A stretch of 64,000 bases of DNA from assembly GCF_011064615.1 (NCBI RefSeq), contig NZ_JAALJH010000040.1:16698-80697 (forward strand), in the 5' to 3' direction. The stretch's first letter is position 1. Each line of letters begins with the position of its first letter. Below the pieces are notes generated by a model, which did no database searches, was not told the DNA's origin, and saw only the letters and a program-made list of their open reading frames with translations. The stretch is from Aquisphaera insulae (GTDB taxonomy: Bacteria > Planctomycetota > Planctomycetia > Isosphaerales > Isosphaeraceae). Made by a program: the position numbers and the translations under genes. Positions 43,986-52,029 of the stretch are shown here, piece after piece.

Positions 43986-44537
43986 ATGGGCAATCTCACA
44001 TCAAGGAGCACGGGCTTCGGGACGCTGGCGGCGGTGCTGACGCTCCTGGCCGTTGCCGGCTGCCGTCGGGACTGGGAGGCGAGGACGTATCCGGCCTCCG
44101 GCAAGGTCACGGTCAACGGCCAGCCGGCGGCCGGCGCGCTCGTGCAGCTCACGCCGATCGGCCCGCAGACGCCGGACGTTCGCGGGTCGAAGCCCTGGGG
44201 CGTGGTGCAGCCGGACGGGTCGTTCGTGCTGGCGACGTACGAGCAGGCCGGCCCGGGGGCGCCGGCCGGCGAATACGCGATGACGATCACCTGGCCGCCG
44301 GACGTCACCAGGCCGTCGAACGAGGACCGGCTCGGGGGCAAGTACGCGAAGGCCGAGCAGTCCGCCTTGAAGTTCACGATCAAGGAAGGCACGAATGTCC
44401 TGGATGAGGTGAAGATCGACGCCCCGGGCCTCGACGCGGCGCCGAGGCCGGCCGTCATGAAGAAGAAGGGGGCGGCCCCGACCGTCAATCCGAACGACCC
44501 GAGCGTCTTCCGGAAGGGCGCCAGGAAAGGACCGTGA
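43986..44537 (+). CDS. Lipoprotein with carboxypeptidase-regulatory-like domain
   Basis: This 183-residue protein has a signal peptide ending in the lipobox LAVAGC (Cys26). A small beta-sandwich domain follows, starting YPASGKVTVNGQPAAGALVQLTP, the transthyretin-like type commonly encoded next to DUF1559 genes in planctomycetes. A basic tail ends MKKKGAAPTVNPNDPSVFRKGARKG. It begins four bases after the DUF1559 gene and overlaps the PepSY gene by one base. Confidence 0.88.
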   Translation: MGNLTSRSTGFGTLAAVLTLLAVAGCRRDWEARTYPASGKVTVNGQPAAGALVQLTPIGPQTPDVRGSKPWGVVQPDGSFVLATYEQAGPGAPAGEYAMTITWPPDVTRPSNEDRLGGKYAKAEQSALKFTIKEGTNVLDEVKIDAPGLDAAPRPAVMKKKGAAPTVNPNDPSVFRKGARKGP

Positions 44538-45910
44538 TGGCCACGACCGCCGGCACCGACATCGATCCGGCCGGGGCGCTCGACCGGAGCGGCACCGGGC
44601 CAACGCCGGCGTCCTCGTCGCCGGCTCGCCTCACCGAGGGCCTCTATCGCGTCGTCTGGCGGTGGCATTTCTACGCGGGCCTGCTGGTCACGCCGGTGCT
44701 CCTGATCGTCACGATCACCGGCGCGGCGTACATCTTCCGGGGCGAGATCGAGGACGCGATCCACTCGCGCCTCCGATTCGTCGCGCCGGGCGGGTCGCGA
44801 GTCGGCCTCAGCGTCCTCTTGGACCAGGCGATGAGCGTGCGTCAGGGCAAGATCCCGGCGGGCCTGGAACTGTCGGCCGACAGTCGCCGCAGCGTCGCTT
44901 TTCGGTTCGCCGGCGCCTCGCCGCAGGACCAGGCGATGGTGTACCTGAATCCCTACAACGGCGACATCCTGGGGACGGTTGAGAAGGACACCCCTGGGGA
45001 CGTCTTCCAGACCATCTTGCTCATCCACCGGAGCCTCTTCCTGGGCACGCCCGGCCGGATCCTCAACGAGCTGACGTCCTGCTGGACGATCCTCCTGATG
45101 GTCACCGGCTTCTACCTCTGGTGGCCCCGGAAGTCGGAGACGGTCAAGGGCGTCTGGTGGCCGCGCTGGAAGGGCAAGCTCTACGTCCTGCTCCGCGACC
45201 TGCACACGGTCTTCGGGCTCTACCTGCTGGCCCCGATGTTCGTGATTGTCTTCACCGGCCTCTTCTACACGATCGTCTGGAGCTGGGGCTTCCACCAGGT
45301 GACCCGCGATCGCAGCCGCAAGCCCGAGCCGCCGAGCATCGGCCCAACCCGCGAGGCCTCCAATGCCCCCGTGGTCGTGCCGCGCGATTTCGACCGCTTG
45401 GTGGCCGTCGCTCATGATCGCTACCCCGACCGGAACCTCTCGTTCACCTTTGCGGCGGAGGGCAAGCCGGTCTCGGTGATGGCGAACAACGACTGGAACA
45501 ACTCCCACGGCGAGTACGTCATGGCGCGGTTCCAGCTCGATCCGGAGACCGCCGAGATCAGCGGCCATCGGACGCTGGCACAGGATGAGCACTACTGGTG
45601 GCACGGCTGGGTCTACCCGCTCCACGTCGGCAGCCTCTACGGGCCGCTGACGAAGTCGATCTGGATGCTCGCCTGCCTGGTGCTCTGCGCCCTGCCGGTG
45701 ACGGGCCTCTGGATGTGGTGGGATCGCCGGCCCAAGGGCCGGGCCGGATTCCCTCGCAATCCCGAGACCCCCCTGCCCCGCGGCTGGATCGCCCTGATCA
45801 CCGCCCTGGCCGTGCTCCTGCCGGTGGCCGGGGCGAGCATCGTGCTGATCCTCGCGGGCGAGTGGGCGTATCGCGCGGGGAGGAGCCGGCTCGCTCGTCC
45901 CGCGGGCTGA
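44537..45910 (+). CDS. PepSY-associated membrane protein
   Basis: This 457-residue protein has the PepSY_TM layout: a first helix with WRWHFYAGLLVTPVLLIVTITGAAYIF (about 42-68), a periplasmic PepSY-like part, LIHRSLFLGTPGRILNELTSCWTILLMVTGFYLWWPR (about 157-193), a helix with VFGLYLLAPMFVIVFTGLFY, a second periplasmic part, and two C-terminal helices. Relatives act with iron uptake or as ferric-siderophore reductases. I start at ATG 44537 (TGATG overlap). It ends 100 bases before the convergent NQ-repeat gene. Confidence 0.88.
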   Translation: MATTAGTDIDPAGALDRSGTGPTPASSSPARLTEGLYRVVWRWHFYAGLLVTPVLLIVTITGAAYIFRGEIEDAIHSRLRFVAPGGSRVGLSVLLDQAMSVRQGKIPAGLELSADSRRSVAFRFAGASPQDQAMVYLNPYNGDILGTVEKDTPGDVFQTILLIHRSLFLGTPGRILNELTSCWTILLMVTGFYLWWPRKSETVKGVWWPRWKGKLYVLLRDLHTVFGLYLLAPMFVIVFTGLFYTIVWSWGFHQVTRDRSRKPEPPSIGPTREASNAPVVVPRDFDRLVAVAHDRYPDRNLSFTFAAEGKPVSVMANNDWNNSHGEYVMARFQLDPETAEISGHRTLAQDEHYWWHGWVYPLHVGSLYGPLTKSIWMLACLVLCALPVTGLWMWWDRRPKGRAGFPRNPETPLPRGWIALITALAVLLPVAGASIVLILAGEWAYRAGRSRLARPAG

Positions 45911-45952
45911 GGCCTCGGGCGGACGACCCGGGGCGATTGCGCCCACGTGGGC

Positions 45953-45984
45953 CGGCGGCCCCGGCGAAGCTGCCGGGGCCGCCG
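45953..45984. terminator. Bidirectional terminator-like hairpin
   Basis: A perfect 13-bp stem (45953-45965 with 45972-45984) encloses a six-base loop GAAGCT between two convergent genes. There is no T-tract on either side, so it may act as a blocking hairpin or mRNA end-protection structure rather than a classic intrinsic terminator. Confidence 0.7.
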
Positions 45985-46010
45985 ACGGGCGTGACGTTGC
46001 GACGCGTCGG

Positions 46011-46409
46011 TCACTTGGCGGCGAGGAGCTTCTTCTGGTTGCCCAGGATGTCGCGCTGGTTGCCCAGGATCTCCTTCTGGTTGGCCGCGATCGTGGCCTG
46101 GTTGGCCAGGATGGTCGCCTGGTTGGCCTCGATGGACGCCTGGTTGGCCAGGACCTTGTCGAGCTTGTCCTGGTTGGCCAGGATGGACGCCTGGTTGGCC
46201 TCGATGGTCGCCTGGTTGGCGACGATCTTGTCGAGCTTCTTCTGGTTGTCCCGGATCGACTCCTGGTTGGCCAGGATGGACGCCTGGTTGGCGACGATCT
46301 TGTCGAGCTTGGCCTGGTTCTTCTCGATCTGCTCCTGGTTCTCGAGGATCGAGGCCTGGTTGGAGAGGATCGACTCCTGGTTGTGGACGACTTCGCTGCT
46401 GTCGCTCAT
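46011..46409 (-). CDS. NQ-heptad repeat coiled-coil protein
   Basis: This 132-residue protein consists almost wholly of short units that each start with Asn-Gln: about 16 units, mostly seven residues (NQASILA, NQATIEA, NQKEILG) with three ten-residue units (NQAKLDKIVA, NQKKLDKIVA, NQDKLDKVLA). Ile or Leu recurs at fixed positions, as in a coiled coil with polar N/Q faces. I start at ATG 46409 (MSDSSEVVHNQ); the same frame remains open for kilobases upstream, but that is an artefact of GC-rich DNA. It has no signal peptide. No family name is known to me. Confidence 0.8.
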   Translation of the reverse strand: MSDSSEVVHNQESILSNQASILENQEQIEKNQAKLDKIVANQASILANQESIRDNQKKLDKIVANQATIEANQASILANQDKLDKVLANQASIEANQATILANQATIAANQKEILGNQRDILGNQKKLLAAK

Positions 46410-46690
46410 CTCGGTTGCTCCCGAAGAGGGTGGGAAGGGACGGGTTCTCGGATCGGAACGCGGATCATGTCCGCCCCCGGTGACATCCCGGGCGTCGGCG
46501 GCATGCCGCGGGTTGACGACGAGGCAAGGCGGCGATCGACCGCCCGGCGCGAAGGCGCCGTCGGCGACGTCCCCCCGCCCGGGCGCATGACCCGTCGGGT
46601 CGCGATGGTGCGGGCTCAGGCCCGGCGCATCCGCCGGATTGTCCCCGCTCGGTGCGCCGGCAAGTCGGGGCGCGAATCGGCCCGACTCGA

Positions 46691-47131
46691 TCAGGCGGGT
46701 CGAGGCGGATGGAAGATGGACGGGCCTCGATCGACGGGGGCCGCACGGGGCCCCTCGCCCCTGCGATCGAGGGGCGCCGGAGGCGTCGGCGTGAGGCGTT
46801 CCGAGGTGGCGGCCCAGCCCTCGCCGCCGGGCGGTGCCGCCGGGTTGGCGGAGTCCGGCGCGGCCGGGCTGCCCGAGCAGAAGGCGCCGGAGCACGGGGC
46901 CGGCCGCGGCGCGGGCGTGGGGGCCGAATCGTCGGCGATGGCGAGACCGCCCGCCGCCGCGAGCACGTCGAGGCGGCCCGGGCGCCGGCCCTGGGCGGCC
47001 GGGCCGTCGGCCGCGTGCCGGGCCGAGCAGCCCGCCCGGGCCTCTCCCGGCGCGAGCAGCCACGCCGTCAGCAGCGCGGCGAGCGCGGCGAGCCGAGGCC
47101 GAGCCAGCGGATGCAGGGACGGATGCGTCAT
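46691..47131 (-). CDS. Small secreted hypothetical protein
   Basis: This is a possible 146-residue protein with an N-terminal signal peptide (MTHPSLHPLARPRLAALAALL, then TAWLLAPGEARAG with an ARA-G cleavage site). The mature part is rich in Pro, Ala and Arg and has a few cysteines (GCSARHAAD, APCSGAFCSG). The start at 47131 is chosen to fit the signal peptide; 47158 is the first in-frame ATG. No family recognised. The neighbouring 46410-46690 and 47132-47501 hold nothing I can identify. Confidence 0.45.
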   Translation of the reverse strand: MTHPSLHPLARPRLAALAALLTAWLLAPGEARAGCSARHAADGPAAQGRRPGRLDVLAAAGGLAIADDSAPTPAPRPAPCSGAFCSGSPAAPDSANPAAPPGGEGWAATSERLTPTPPAPLDRRGEGPRAAPVDRGPSIFHPPRPA

Positions 47132-47501
47132 CCTCACCATCGACCGGGCCATCGTCACGACCGCGAGGCGGCGTCCGCGGAGATCGTCCCGAGCACGAGG
47201 GGATCGCCGCCGGGAAACACGTGCGGCCAGAGCCTATCACGGCCCTTCCGGCACGGTCAAGGAGGCGAGGGAGAGGAGCCCGCGCGGCGGTCGCCGCGGC
47301 CCTCCCCGCATCCTTGACAGCCCTTCGGACGTCACCTACCATGGAGCCCATCCGGGCACGGCTGCGCCGGGCCGCGTGGTGGGCGTTCGATGCGACTCGG
47401 GATGCGAGGCCGGGGACGTCCCGGCCGGGGCATCCCGTGCTCATTTGTGTCCGTGTTCCTGTTCGTGTCCGGCATGAAGAACCGAGACGGGGAGTGATGC
47501 G

Positions 47502-48557
47502 ATGCGGATTGCGCTGGACGCGATGGGCGGGGACTTCGCCCCGGGTCCGATCGTCGCCGGTGCCGTGGACGCGGCCGTCGACCTGCCCGAGTTGAAGGTC
47601 GTCCTCGTCGGCGACGAGGAGAAGATCGAGGCCGAGCTCGCGAAGGCCCCCCAGGCGCCCCGCGACCGCCTCACCGTCGTCCACGCCAGCCAGGTGATCG
47701 GCATGGAGGACAAGCCAGTGGAGGCCCTCCGCAAGAAGCGGGACAACTCCATCAGCAAGTGCTGGGGCCTGCTCGCCGCCGGCGAGGTCAAGGCCGTGGT
47801 CTCGGCCGGCAATACCGGCGCCATGGTCGCCTCCGCGCTGTTCAACGCCAAGATGTTCCTGCCGGGGGTCCGCCGCCCGGGGATCGCCGCGATCTTCCCG
47901 TCGCACCAGGGCCCGATCGTGATCATCGACGTCGGCGCCAACATGAGCCCCAAGGCCGAGGACCTGTACCAGTACGGCATCATGGGCTCGATCTACGCCG
48001 AGGAGATCCTGGGCGTGACCCACCCGCGGATCGGCCTGCTCAACGTCGGCACCGAGGACGAGAAGGGGACCGACCTGACCCGAGCCACCCGGGCCCTCTT
48101 CGCCGACAGCCCCTGGGCCAGCCGATTCGTCGGCAACGTCGAGGGCCGCGACATCTACGAGGGCCACGTCCGGGTGGTGATCTGCGACGGGTTCGTCGGC
48201 AACGTGCTGCTGAAGGCCGGCGAGGGGGCCGTCGAGTTCCTCTTCTCGATCCTCCGCGAGGAGCTGGCGCGGATGCTGCCGGAGCTCCCCACGGGGGCCG
48301 GCCAGCGGGTGGCCGGCAGCCTCGGCAAGCTCAAGAGCCGGTTCGAGTACGAGGAGTTCGGCGGCGGCCCGCTGCTGGGCATCCGCGGCGCCTGCATCAT
48401 CTGCCATGGGTCGAGCGGCGCCCGCGCCATCAAGAACGCCCTGCGGGTCGCGCGCTCGCTGGCCGACGACCGGCTGAGTGCCCGGATCGTCGAGCAGCTC
48501 GGCGCCAAGCTCGAGCCGGGCGAGACTCCCGCCGAGACCGGCACCGCCGCCGGCTGA
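47502..48557 (+). CDS. plsX: Phosphate acyltransferase
   Basis: This 351-residue enzyme makes acyl-phosphate from acyl-ACP, the first step of PlsX/PlsY phospholipid synthesis. It begins with MRIALDAMGGDFAP, the invariant PlsX start, and has AVVSAGNTGAMVASA, PALF-type IDVGANMSPKAEDLYQYGIMG, NVGTEDEKG and a C-terminal GGGPLLGIRGACIICHGSS. Length is normal. It lies 78 bases before fabD; the gap contains a 28-bp palindrome. Confidence 0.96.
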   Translation: MRIALDAMGGDFAPGPIVAGAVDAAVDLPELKVVLVGDEEKIEAELAKAPQAPRDRLTVVHASQVIGMEDKPVEALRKKRDNSISKCWGLLAAGEVKAVVSAGNTGAMVASALFNAKMFLPGVRRPGIAAIFPSHQGPIVIIDVGANMSPKAEDLYQYGIMGSIYAEEILGVTHPRIGLLNVGTEDEKGTDLTRATRALFADSPWASRFVGNVEGRDIYEGHVRVVICDGFVGNVLLKAGEGAVEFLFSILREELARMLPELPTGAGQRVAGSLGKLKSRFEYEEFGGGPLLGIRGACIICHGSSGARAIKNALRVARSLADDRLSARIVEQLGAKLEPGETPAETGTAAG

Positions 48558-48576
48558 CCGGCCCGCCGCGACCGGC

Positions 48577-48604
48577 CGCGACGGCGATCGCGATCGCCGT
48601 CGCG
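48577..48604. repeat. Perfect 28-bp palindrome between plsX and fabD
   Basis: The sequence centred between 48590 and 48591 is an exact palindrome over 28 bases with a GGCGATCGCGATCGCC core. The same 16-base core occurs at 55077-55092 inside the MFS gene, where it is the centre of a 20-bp palindrome, and a related GATCGCGATCGCGATC lies near 487-502. This resembles the HIP1-type GCGATCGC octamer seen in other bacteria. Confidence 0.8.
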
Positions 48605-48635
48605 ATCGCGGCCTTTCCTTCGAGGGTTCCCCGAG

Positions 48636-49547
48636 ATGTCCAAGATCGCCTTCCTGTTCCCCGGCCAGGGCGCCCAGGCCGTCGGCATGTGCAAGGAGCT
48701 CGACGCCGAGCTCCCCTCGGTCCGCGAGCTCTTCGACCGCGCCAACGAGGTCCTCGGCTTCGACCTGCGGGCCCTCTGCTTCGAGGGGCCGGCCGAGGCG
48801 CTGGAGGCCACCGACATCAGCCAGCCGGCGATCTTCGTCGCCAGCCTGGCGGCGCTCGAGAGCCTGAAGGCGACCGACCCGGCGGCCGTCGAGGCCTGCG
48901 CCGGGGCCGCCGGGCTGTCGCTGGGCGAGTACACGGCCCACGTCTTCGCCGGGACGATGGACTTCGCCACCGGGCTCGAGGTCGTCCGCCGCCGCGGCCA
49001 GGCCATGCAGGCGGCGTCGAAGGCCACGCCCAGCGGCATGACGAGCGTCCTGGGCCTGGACGAGGAGAAGGCCGACGAGCTCTGCCGCCTGGCCGCCCCC
49101 CACGGCCGGCTCTGGAAGGCCAACATGCTCGGCCCCGGCAACATCGTCGTCTCCGGCGAGGCCGCCGCGCTGGCCGCCGTGCCGGGGCTCGCCGAGGGCC
49201 TCGGCGCCATGAAGGTCGTCCCGCTGGCCGTCGCCGGCGCCTTCCACTCCGACATCATGAAGCCGGCCGACGAGCAGCTCGCCGAAGTCCTCTCCCGGGC
49301 CGACCTGAAGGCCCCGCGGATCCCCGTCTACTCGAACGTCGACGCCCGCCCCCACTCCGACCCGGAGCAGATCCGCGAGACGCTCGTCACCCAGGTCCTC
49401 CATGGCGTCCGCTGGGAAGAGTCCATGCGGAACATGATGGCCGACGGCTTCACCACCTTCTACGAGATCGGCCCCGGCCGCGTCCTCACCGCGCTGCTCA
49501 AGCGGATCGACCGCAAGACCCCGTGCACCCACGTCCCCGCGCGGTAA
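48636..49547 (+). CDS. fabD: Malonyl-CoA:ACP transacylase
   Basis: This 303-residue enzyme loads malonate onto ACP for fatty acid synthesis. It has the GQGAQ motif (10-14), nucleophile Ser95 in GLSLGEY (the usual His before Ser is Leu) and His204 in GAFHSDIM. With plsX upstream it complements the fabG-acpP-fabF set located at 9406-12422; in many genomes all five lie together. Confidence 0.96.
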   Translation: MSKIAFLFPGQGAQAVGMCKELDAELPSVRELFDRANEVLGFDLRALCFEGPAEALEATDISQPAIFVASLAALESLKATDPAAVEACAGAAGLSLGEYTAHVFAGTMDFATGLEVVRRRGQAMQAASKATPSGMTSVLGLDEEKADELCRLAAPHGRLWKANMLGPGNIVVSGEAAALAAVPGLAEGLGAMKVVPLAVAGAFHSDIMKPADEQLAEVLSRADLKAPRIPVYSNVDARPHSDPEQIRETLVTQVLHGVRWEESMRNMMADGFTTFYEIGPGRVLTALLKRIDRKTPCTHVPAR

Positions 49548-49622
49548 GATGGAAGGCGCGGGCGTGGATCGCACGCCCGCGATCGCGAGCAAGACCGGAT
49601 CCCACGGCGTGAGGCCCCGCCC

Positions 49623-50300
49623 ATGAGCACCGCACGCACCCGCCCATCGACCGGGACACCGAAGAGGACGCGACGGCTCAAGCGTCGTCCGATCGGGCTC
49701 CACTCCAACGGCATGCTCATGACGCCGGAGGAATTCGACCGGCGGACGGATTTCGACGATCGATATGCGTATGAGCTGATCCATGGAGTCCTGATCGTGA
49801 GCCCGGCCCCCGGGGAATCCGAACGCGACCCGAACGGAGAGCTGGAATACCTCTTTCGGAACTACAAGAAGAATCACCCGTCGGGCTCCGTCCTCACCAG
49901 GACGCTGTCCGAGCAGTACATCCAACTTCCCGATGGCCGCCGCCGAGCCGATCGGGTGGCCTGGATCGGCCTGGGGCGGGTGCCGAAGCCGCGCGAGGAC
50001 GTGCCGGCGATCGTCATCGAGATCGTCTCGAATCGCCGGCGTGATCGCGCCAGGGATTACGAGGAGAAGCGGCGGGAATACCTGGCGGCGGGCGTTCAGG
50101 AATACTGGGTCATCGATCGGTTCCGGCGCGTGATGACCGTCTTCCGCAAGGAGCCCGCGGAGCCGGCCGAGGTCGTGGTGGAGGAGAAAGAGACCTACAC
50201 CACGCCCCTGCTTCCCGGTTTCGAGCTGCCCCTGGCGACCCTCCTTGAAGCGGCCGATGACTGGAAGAAGCGACCTTCCACCCCCACCGAGCCGAAGTGA
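49623..50300 (+). CDS. Uma2 family (DUF820) putative endonuclease, copy 1
   Basis: This 225-residue protein has the Uma2/DUF820 PD-(D/E)xK-like core: ELIHGVLIVSPAPG (E53 region), RRRADRVAWIG, VPAIVIEIVSNRRRDRARDYEEKRREYLAAGVQEYWVIDR and a C-terminal PLLPGFELPL. The N terminus (ARTRPSTGTPKRTRR) is basic. The family is greatly expanded in planctomycetes and cyanobacteria and its role is unresolved. It has a closely related tandem copy downstream. Confidence 0.9.
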   Translation: MSTARTRPSTGTPKRTRRLKRRPIGLHSNGMLMTPEEFDRRTDFDDRYAYELIHGVLIVSPAPGESERDPNGELEYLFRNYKKNHPSGSVLTRTLSEQYIQLPDGRRRADRVAWIGLGRVPKPREDVPAIVIEIVSNRRRDRARDYEEKRREYLAAGVQEYWVIDRFRRVMTVFRKEPAEPAEVVVEEKETYTTPLLPGFELPLATLLEAADDWKKRPSTPTEPK

Positions 50301-50321
50301 CGATCCCGGAGGACCGTGCCG

Positions 50322-51059
50322 ATGACCACCGCACGCACCCGCCCATCGACCGGGACACCGAACAGGACGCGACGGCCCAAGCGTCGTCCGATCGGGCTCC
50401 ACTCCAACGGCATGCTCATGACGCCGGAGGAATTCGACCGGCGGACTGATTTCGACGATCGGTACAGCTACGAGCTGATCCACGGAGTCCTGATCGTGAG
50501 CCCGCCACCGGGAGCGTCTGAGCGAGGGCCCAGCGATATTCTGGCCCATTTGCTCCTTGACTACATGGATCGTCATCCCGAGGGCCATCGACTGGACGGT
50601 ACGCTTCCCGAACAGATGATCGCTGGCGCTGAGAACCGCCGTCGCGCTGATCGCGTGCTCTGGATCGGCTTGGGCCGCGCCCCCGATCCCGATAAGGATA
50701 CCCCGACCATCGCCATCGAGATCGTCTCCAATCGCCGCCGCGACCGGGCGCGGGACTACGACGAGAAGCGGCGGGAATATCTGGCGGCGGGCATTCGGGA
50801 ATACTGGATCATCGACCGCTTCCGCCGCACGATGACGGTCTACAGCAAGGAGCCCGGGGAGTCGGTCGAGGTCGTGGTGAAGGAGGGCGAGACCTATAGC
50901 TCGCCTCTCCTGCCCGGTTTCGAGTTGCCGCTGGCGAAGATCTTTGGGGTCGCGGACAGGTGGTCCGCATCGAAGCGGGCGAATCAGCCGGTCGAGACGA
51001 CTCCAGCCCCTGAGCAACCCGGCCAGGGCAATGTCGACCTTCCCCCCGAACGAGGCTGA
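50322..51059 (+). CDS. Uma2 family (DUF820) putative endonuclease, copy 2
   Basis: This 245-residue paralogue is nearly identical to copy 1 in the first 55 residues and in the IEIVSNRRRDRARDY core, and diverges in between and at the C terminus. I start at ATG 50322, with GGAGGA eight bases upstream, rather than GTG 50316. It ends three bases before the KDPG aldolase gene. Confidence 0.9.
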   Translation: MTTARTRPSTGTPNRTRRPKRRPIGLHSNGMLMTPEEFDRRTDFDDRYSYELIHGVLIVSPPPGASERGPSDILAHLLLDYMDRHPEGHRLDGTLPEQMIAGAENRRRADRVLWIGLGRAPDPDKDTPTIAIEIVSNRRRDRARDYDEKRREYLAAGIREYWIIDRFRRTMTVYSKEPGESVEVVVKEGETYSSPLLPGFELPLAKIFGVADRWSASKRANQPVETTPAPEQPGQGNVDLPPERG

Positions 51060-51062
51060 ACC

Positions 51063-51713
51063 ATGGGCCGTGATGCGACCTTGAAGCGGATCCTGGACGG
51101 GGGCATCGTGGCCGTCGTCCGGTCGGAGTCGAGCGAGTCGCTCGTGCAGGTCGTCAAGGCGCTGGCCGACGGCGGGGTCACCGCGGCGGAGATCACCTTC
51201 ACGGTGCCCGACGCGATCGAGGTCATCCGCCGGGTCCGGCGGGAGGTCGGCGACGCGGTGGTCCTGGGCGCCGGGACCGTCCTCGACCCCGAGACCGCCC
51301 GCGCGGCCTTGCTGGCGGGGGCCGAGTACATCGTCTCTCCCATCGTCAATCTCGACGTCATCCGCCTCTGCCGCCGCTATGACAAGGTGGTCATGCCCGG
51401 GGCGTTCACCCCTACCGAGGTCGTCGCGGCCTGGGAGGCCGGCGCGGACGTCGTGAAGGTCTTCCCGGCCGATGTCGGCGGCCCCCCCTACCTCAAGGCC
51501 CTCCGCGGGCCGCTCCCCCAGGTCCGCCTCATGCCCACCGGGGGCGTGGACCTGAACACCGCCGAGAGCTTCCTCAAGACCGGCGCCTGCTGCCTGGGCG
51601 TCGGCGGCTCGCTCGTCGAACCGAAGGCCGTCGCGGCGGGTGACTTCGCACGCATCCGTGACCTTGCCGCCCAGTACGTCGAGATCGTCGGGCGATTCCG
51701 CGGGGCGGACTGA
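51063..51713 (+). CDS. eda: 2-dehydro-3-deoxy-phosphogluconate (KDPG) aldolase
   Basis: This 216-residue aldolase cleaves KDPG or a related sugar acid to pyruvate and an aldehyde. It has the general base Glu43 in AAEITFT, GAGTV (69-73), the Schiff-base Lys132 in VVKVFPA, and the phosphate loop MPTGGV. All catalytic residues are present. No Entner-Doudoroff dehydratase gene is adjacent, so the physiological substrate may be another 2-keto-3-deoxy sugar acid. Confidence 0.93.
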   Translation: MGRDATLKRILDGGIVAVVRSESSESLVQVVKALADGGVTAAEITFTVPDAIEVIRRVRREVGDAVVLGAGTVLDPETARAALLAGAEYIVSPIVNLDVIRLCRRYDKVVMPGAFTPTEVVAAWEAGADVVKVFPADVGGPPYLKALRGPLPQVRLMPTGGVDLNTAESFLKTGACCLGVGGSLVEPKAVAAGDFARIRDLAAQYVEIVGRFRGAD

Positions 51714-52029
51714 ACATTTGAGACGGTCGTGGGTGCCAGGATTGCGACAGTTCATTGTCTGAATCCCCCATTTTTCCGGGGCGCCCTGGTCCAGGCGGAA
51801 AACTCGGTCTCTCCGGAATCTTCCGCGGGATCGCTTCAAGCCCGACCGCAAGCCGGGTCGATAGAGACGCCATAACGTGAAAACCGCGCCGGTCCTCGCG
51901 GACCTGTCGATGGGGCGATCGCCCCGCGGCGAGCTCCCGGCGGGTCATGTCGGCGGGATGGGATGTGACGGGATGGAATCGGACCGGGCCGGCGGGGCCG
52001 GAGCGGTCTGGATACTGGGGAGTCGATTC

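Noticed and set aside
46011..46400. Possible CRISPR array or satellite in the regular 21-base pattern
   Set aside because: The units are in frame, encode a regular NQ coiled coil and have no alternation of fixed repeats and unique spacers of CRISPR size.
45598..46590. Plus-strand frame with repeated Trp-Leu-Ala units
   Set aside because: It is the antisense reading of the NQ-repeat gene; it overlaps the end of the PepSY gene in another frame and has no start site of its own.
46011..51851. A 1946-codon open frame on the minus strand
   Set aside because: Only its last 132 codons (NQ repeats) look like protein. The rest lies antisense to plsX, fabD, Uma2 and aldolase genes and has the Arg/Gly/Asp-rich composition of GC-rich shadow frames.
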